From assembly GCA_040376005.1 (NCBI GenBank), contig JBEIRK010000001.1:1-64000 (forward strand): a stretch of 64,000 bases of DNA, in the 5' to 3' direction. This DNA is from JAGXTF01 sp040376005. GTDB taxonomy: Bacteria > Bacteroidota > Bacteroidia > NS11-12g > UBA955. A program made the position numbers and the translations under genes. A model generated the notes under the pieces. The model worked only from the letters and a program-made list of their open reading frames with translations, was not told where the DNA came from and did no database searches. Positions 61,080 through 64,000 of the stretch are shown here, in pieces (position 1 is the stretch's first letter; the number at the start of each line of letters is the position of its first letter).

Positions 61080-61655
61080 CTAGGGTTCAATTTCGTCATC
61101 TGGTGGTGGCGGTCCGTGATGTGGTGGCGGACCTCCTGGTCCTCCAGGTTTGCCTTTTTTACCGGGTTTCTTGCCGCCGGGGCCTCTCCCATCCGGGCCT
61201 TTGCCACCCGCTTTTTTGATGAGTTCATGCTGTACTTCTTTTTCTACTCGTGGAAGAATGACGATTTTTTTAACCGGAATGGCTGTTTTTAACTTCTCTG
61301 AATAGGTGCTAAAAAGATCTACCTCTGTTTTTCTCAGCGCAATAGCATCCGCCAAAAACAGATTGGCTTCATCCTCGGTGAGGTCTTCAGGTTTTTTATC
61401 TTTCCATTTCTTTTTGAACGCCTTGCGGGCTTCTTTAAGCTTCAATTGATATTCATCATAGATAGGAAAGAACTTTTCTGTTTCGGTCTCAGTCAGTTCC
61501 AATTTTTGAATAAAAAGGTCGCGGCGCAACTTCTTCAATTCTTCTATTTTCGCCTTTTTGGCGCTATCTTCAGTATTGGTTTTGGTTTGTGCCATGGCCT
61601 GCTGATTGACAGCGACACTTAGGCAGAGGAGCAGCATGCAGATTGTATTTTTCAT
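61080..61655 (-). CDS. Periplasmic Spy/CpxP-like protein with Gly/Pro/His-rich tail
   Basis: 191 aa from ATG 61655, giving signal peptide MKNTICMLLLCLSVAVNQQA; the longer frame overlaps the anti-sigma gene and lacks a signal. The mature part is a highly charged helical domain (about 35-145) with LTETETEKFFPIYDEYQLKL and KKPEDLTEDEANLFLADAIA, similar in layout to Spy/CpxP-family stress proteins. The last about 45 residues are low-complexity Gly/Pro/Lys, ending PGGPPPHHGPPPPDDE, possibly metal-binding. Last gene of the sigma operon. Confidence 0.65.
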   Translation of the reverse strand: MKNTICMLLLCLSVAVNQQAMAQTKTNTEDSAKKAKIEELKKLRRDLFIQKLELTETETEKFFPIYDEYQLKLKEARKAFKKKWKDKKPEDLTEDEANLFLADAIALRKTEVDLFSTYSEKLKTAIPVKKIVILPRVEKEVQHELIKKAGGKGPDGRGPGGKKPGKKGKPGGPGGPPPHHGPPPPDDEIEP

Positions 61656-61656
61656 A

Positions 61657-62175
61657 TCAAATCTCAAAAGGGTCAAACATACCATCATTGGTTTCGAGCA
61701 CGATGAGTCCTGCATCTTCCAATTCTATGGCGATTTTGGTTTCTTTGGGTGTTAGGGAAGCGGTTTGGGGTGTTGAGGAAGTTTCTGTAGCGGTAATAGT
61801 TGCTTCGGCAATATCCTCATATATAGCAGCTACCAGGAGCTCTTCTACTTGATGATGGGGCAAGGGTGCCGCTTCTTCAACCGGTGTTGGCGCTGCAGGC
61901 TGAAGCACAGGGGCTTTGGCTACAGTGGGTGTTTGGGATTGGTTTTTTGTCAAAACAAACCAAGAACTCACTGCAATAGCAGCGATAGTGGCAGCAACTG
62001 CGACATAGTCCCACACTGGGAATGTATTTCGCACCACCTTTAGTTTAGGCATTTCTTGAGGCTGCGATTTAGATCCAGCACCTTGCATGCGCTGCATCAA
62101 TTGGCTTTCGAAGTTTTCGAAATACCCTTCTGGCGCTTGAAATGGGGAATCAATTTTTTTATTATGATCTTCCAT
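61657..62175 (-). CDS. Putative anti-sigma-type single-pass membrane protein
   Basis: 172 aa. The cytoplasmic N-terminus (IDSPFQAPEGYFENFESQLM, about 8-27) is the short motif found in Bacteroidetes proteins next to ECF sigma genes. One membrane helix (about 55-75) is followed by an Ala/Pro/Thr-rich periplasmic segment. No zinc anti-sigma motif is present, so sigma binding is inferred from position and topology. It begins 41 bases after the sigma stop and ends 1 base before the Spy-like gene. Confidence 0.7.
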   Translation of the reverse strand: MEDHNKKIDSPFQAPEGYFENFESQLMQRMQGAGSKSQPQEMPKLKVVRNTFPVWDYVAVAATIAAIAVSSWFVLTKNQSQTPTVAKAPVLQPAAPTPVEEAAPLPHHQVEELLVAAIYEDIAEATITATETSSTPQTASLTPKETKIAIELEDAGLIVLETNDGMFDPFEI

Positions 62176-62216
62176 AGGGTTGCTTCATATATTGGATGAT
62201 AGAAAGAGTCATTGGT

Positions 62217-62771
62217 TTAAATGGCACGTTGAATTTGTTCCTCGATTTTTTTTACTGCGTGAAAATAGCTGGCTTTCAAAGCACCAACCGAGGTACCTGT
62301 AACTTCAGACATTTGCTCATAGGTTAGGTCTGCAAAGTATTTAAGATGAAAAACCAAGCGTTGTTTTTCAGGAAGATGGAGTAAGGCTTTTTGCAGTTTT
62401 CGTTGGATTTCATCTGCGGAAATATATGCACCAGAATCGATAATTTGGCCCAATTCTAGGGATGCATTTTCCAAACTCAAATGCCCTCTTTTTTTGCGTA
62501 AGAGCATGAGGGCCTCATTGGTGGCGATGCGATAAATCCAAGTGTACAAAGCACAATCACCTCTAAAGGTAGCTAAATTTTCCCAAACGCGTATAAACGT
62601 AGTTTGTGCTGCGTCATCAGCATCATCATGCTCGATAACAATTCTGCGGACATGGTGATACACTTTAACCTTAAATCGGCGCACAATTTCCATAAACACA
62701 GCCTGCCTATCGGAATAGGTTTGAATAGCTGCGGCTAGTTCGGAATCATGCAACTGAGGTAAATCCAACAT
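62217..62771 (-). CDS. ECF-type RNA polymerase sigma factor
   Basis: 184 aa. Region 2 spans about 20-85: FMEIVRRFKVKVYHHVRRIV, DADDAAQTTFIRVWENLATF and the -10-reading TWIYRIATNEALMLLRKKR. Region 4 spans about 130-178: LPEKQRLVFHLKYFADLTYE, then QMSEVTGTSVGALKASYFHA. It probably directs RNA polymerase to an envelope-stress regulon that includes the two genes downstream. Start ATG 62771. Confidence 0.92.
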   Translation of the reverse strand: MLDLPQLHDSELAAAIQTYSDRQAVFMEIVRRFKVKVYHHVRRIVIEHDDADDAAQTTFIRVWENLATFRGDCALYTWIYRIATNEALMLLRKKRGHLSLENASLELGQIIDSGAYISADEIQRKLQKALLHLPEKQRLVFHLKYFADLTYEQMSEVTGTSVGALKASYFHAVKKIEEQIQRAI

Positions 62772-62822
62772 GTACTTGCGAAGTTGGATTCAAAAAAACA
62801 GCTAAAGTTTAATTCGCTGTGG

Positions 62823-63839
62823 TCATTTTTTAAGACTGTCCAGTCTTGGGTGCATCAATGAGAACCACCAGCGTGGAATAAGGGCAGGCAGAATTAGGCT
62901 TGCATAGCCACCGGGAAGCCGGGGTGAGTGTGGGAAACTCTGAAGTTGATAATAGGGCCTAGAAGCGACGTGGTGGTGATCTGCATGTCTACTTAAATCA
63001 ATTAAGAGATAGCGTGAAATCCAGGTGTCGCAATTCCAAGAATGGCCATGATTTACACGTTCTTTAGGATCACGTGTAAGTCCATAATGTTCAATATAAT
63101 TGATATACTCCAACAAGAAATTAGAAAACACACAAGCGGCAAACCAGCACAAGGCAGCCGTTAGGCTTAGCGTAAAAACAAGTACCAAAAATATGAGCAA
63201 CACAGTTAGGGTATCGCGGAGCAATAGATTCGACAAAGTCCATGCACTTTTATTCAGCTTTGTCAAACGCTGCGATTCCGATTGGAAGGATTCAGAAATT
63301 TGGCCTTTTACAGTTCGCAAAACAAAGACATACAAGGATTCCCCGCGTTTTGCAGTGGCAGCATCCTCTTCTGTTGCTACAAATCGATGATGCACACGCA
63401 GGTGATGAATAAAGAAATAGAAATTGCCACAGCTTAATAGCAGCAACCTTCCGAAGAACTGCTTCACAGGAGATGCTTTATGAATAAGATCATGGGCCAC
63501 AATAATAGCCCCTGAACCCGCCTCAACAGCAGTGCTCAACACAGCACCTACCAAAGCAGCGCCGGAGAGCAGGCCCGAATTGATTCCAGAGAAGAACGTA
63601 TATAACACACAGCCGTGGGCCAATACATGTATATAAAGAATGGCTTCTGGCAAAATGGCGTTCGTTGGACTGTGCTCGTTTCTTATATCCTTGCCTAGTA
63701 GCAATTCTGCGATAGCGAGCACGATCAAACTCAGCACAAAATTGAACCAAGCGTACATGCCACCCATTGTATTCCCATAGAGGGTAGCGATGGCTGGCAG
63801 CAGGCTAAAAAGATATTTTATGTCCCTTTTTAAAAGCAT
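62823..63839 (-). CDS. AlkB-like membrane di-iron hydroxylase (alkane 1-monooxygenase family)
   Basis: 338 aa from ATG 63839; the frame extends upstream to a TTG at 63893 without family similarity. About six membrane helices. All three His boxes are visible: HDLIHK (about 115), HHLRVHH (about 144) and SRHADHHH (about 285), plus the HYG motif NYIEHYGLTRD (about 248) and NHGHSWNCD. These eight-plus histidines bind the di-iron site of AlkB-type hydroxylases. The substrate could be alkanes, fatty acyl groups or other hydrophobic compounds. No rubredoxin gene is adjacent. Confidence 0.88.
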   Translation of the reverse strand: MLLKRDIKYLFSLLPAIATLYGNTMGGMYAWFNFVLSLIVLAIAELLLGKDIRNEHSPTNAILPEAILYIHVLAHGCVLYTFFSGINSGLLSGAALVGAVLSTAVEAGSGAIIVAHDLIHKASPVKQFFGRLLLLSCGNFYFFIHHLRVHHRFVATEEDAATAKRGESLYVFVLRTVKGQISESFQSESQRLTKLNKSAWTLSNLLLRDTLTVLLIFLVLVFTLSLTAALCWFAACVFSNFLLEYINYIEHYGLTRDPKERVNHGHSWNCDTWISRYLLIDLSRHADHHHVASRPYYQLQSFPHSPRLPGGYASLILPALIPRWWFSLMHPRLDSLKK

Positions 63840-63930
63840 GCACAATAATAAGAAAGTCGCATCAGGACTGCAACTGCGCAAAAGAGAAAACAAAAAATAG
63901 TAGCTTTTTTAGGATATTTTAAAGAAATAA

Positions 63931-63960
63931 TTGATTCATTCGTGATTTTTTGTATTTTTG
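63931..63960 (+). promoter_or_regulatory. Promoter TTG-N19-TATTTTTG near right edge
   Basis: TTG at 63931-63933 and TATTTTTG at 63953-63960 are spaced 19 bases apart, a full consensus match. It reads into the gene starting at 63978. Confidence 0.75.
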
Positions 63961-63977
63961 CAGCCCATTTCAAAGTC

Positions 63978-64000
63978 ATGAACCCGATTGTCAAAGCCAT
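63978..64000 (+). CDS. Start of a gene cut by the window edge
   Basis: ATG at 63978 is followed by seven further sense codons (MNPIVKA) to the edge. The only support is the strong promoter 18 bases upstream; the product cannot be named. Confidence 0.4.

Overview
The window reads as a chromosomal segment of a Bacteroidota (Bacteroidetes) bacterium. The evidence is type IX secretion and gliding genes (porV, porU, a PorP/SprF-family gene, gldJ), a rpmB-rpmG-DUF4295 cluster, a bacillithiol gene (bshC), TonB proteins with the Bacteroidetes-type N-terminus, a TonB-dependent receptor with a carboxypeptidase-regulatory-like domain, and repeated TAnnTTTG promoter boxes with very short leaders and few Shine-Dalgarno sites. 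I cannot place it below phylum. It looks like ordinary, gene-dense core genome. I see no rRNA, insertion sequence, prophage, integrase or CRISPR array.

Layout. 1-7.5 kb: the end of a TolC-like efflux gene, gyrB, a LolC/E-like permease head-to-head with a NamZ-type muramidase, an LTA-synthase-like sulfatase and a DUF4920 lipoprotein. 7.5-11.8 kb: accC/accB, a small barrel protein and a biotin-dependent carboxyltransferase. 11.9-19.4 kb: porV, porU, a PorP/SprF gene and gldJ. 19.4-24.3 kb: RNase P RNA, tRNA-Gly(GCC), gatB, a LysM protein with a degenerate SGNH domain, an ElyC-like protein and tRNA-Lys(UUU). 24.4-30 kb: a GNAT-like protein, then a tightly overlapping minus-strand cassette (TrmH methylase, unknown 708-aa secreted protein, redoxin lipoprotein, frameshifted cytochrome c/copper monooxygenase). 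30-38.3 kb: a lipoprotein/DUF5723 pair, mutS and a TonB-dependent receptor. 38.4-43 kb: a pRiA4b ORF-3-like gene, miaA, TerC, and a carbonic anhydrase overlapping a SulP transporter. 43-51.5 kb: an OmpA-like protein, the ftsY-rimO-bshC chain, the L28/L33 cluster, an O-antigen-ligase-like protein and a LysM protein. 51.7-59 kb: a sigma-like/TM/barrel fusion, a fused oligopeptide ABC ATPase, and tonB/exbD/exbD/exbB. 59-64 kb: a DUF3352-like protein with MORN-type repeats, an ECF sigma operon and an AlkB-like hydroxylase.

How the genes work together. Many concern the envelope: type IX secretion across the outer membrane, TonB-Exb energised import with a TonB receptor, lipoprotein and peptidoglycan handling, and an ECF sigma stress module. 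Others are housekeeping genes for replication, repair, tRNA maturation and modification, ribosome assembly and fatty-acid synthesis.

The most unusual items are: (1) a single polypeptide joining a degenerate ECF-sigma-like cytoplasmic domain, one inner-membrane helix and a C-terminal barrel-like domain (51697-53370); (2) an SGNH-fold LysM protein that has lost the catalytic Ser and the block-III Asn; (3) the redoxin/cytochrome/copper-monooxygenase cassette with a nine-base homopolymer frameshift, beside an unknown secreted protein that may carry a His/Cys dyad; (4) terminator-like and promoter-like signals abutting the ftsY start codon.
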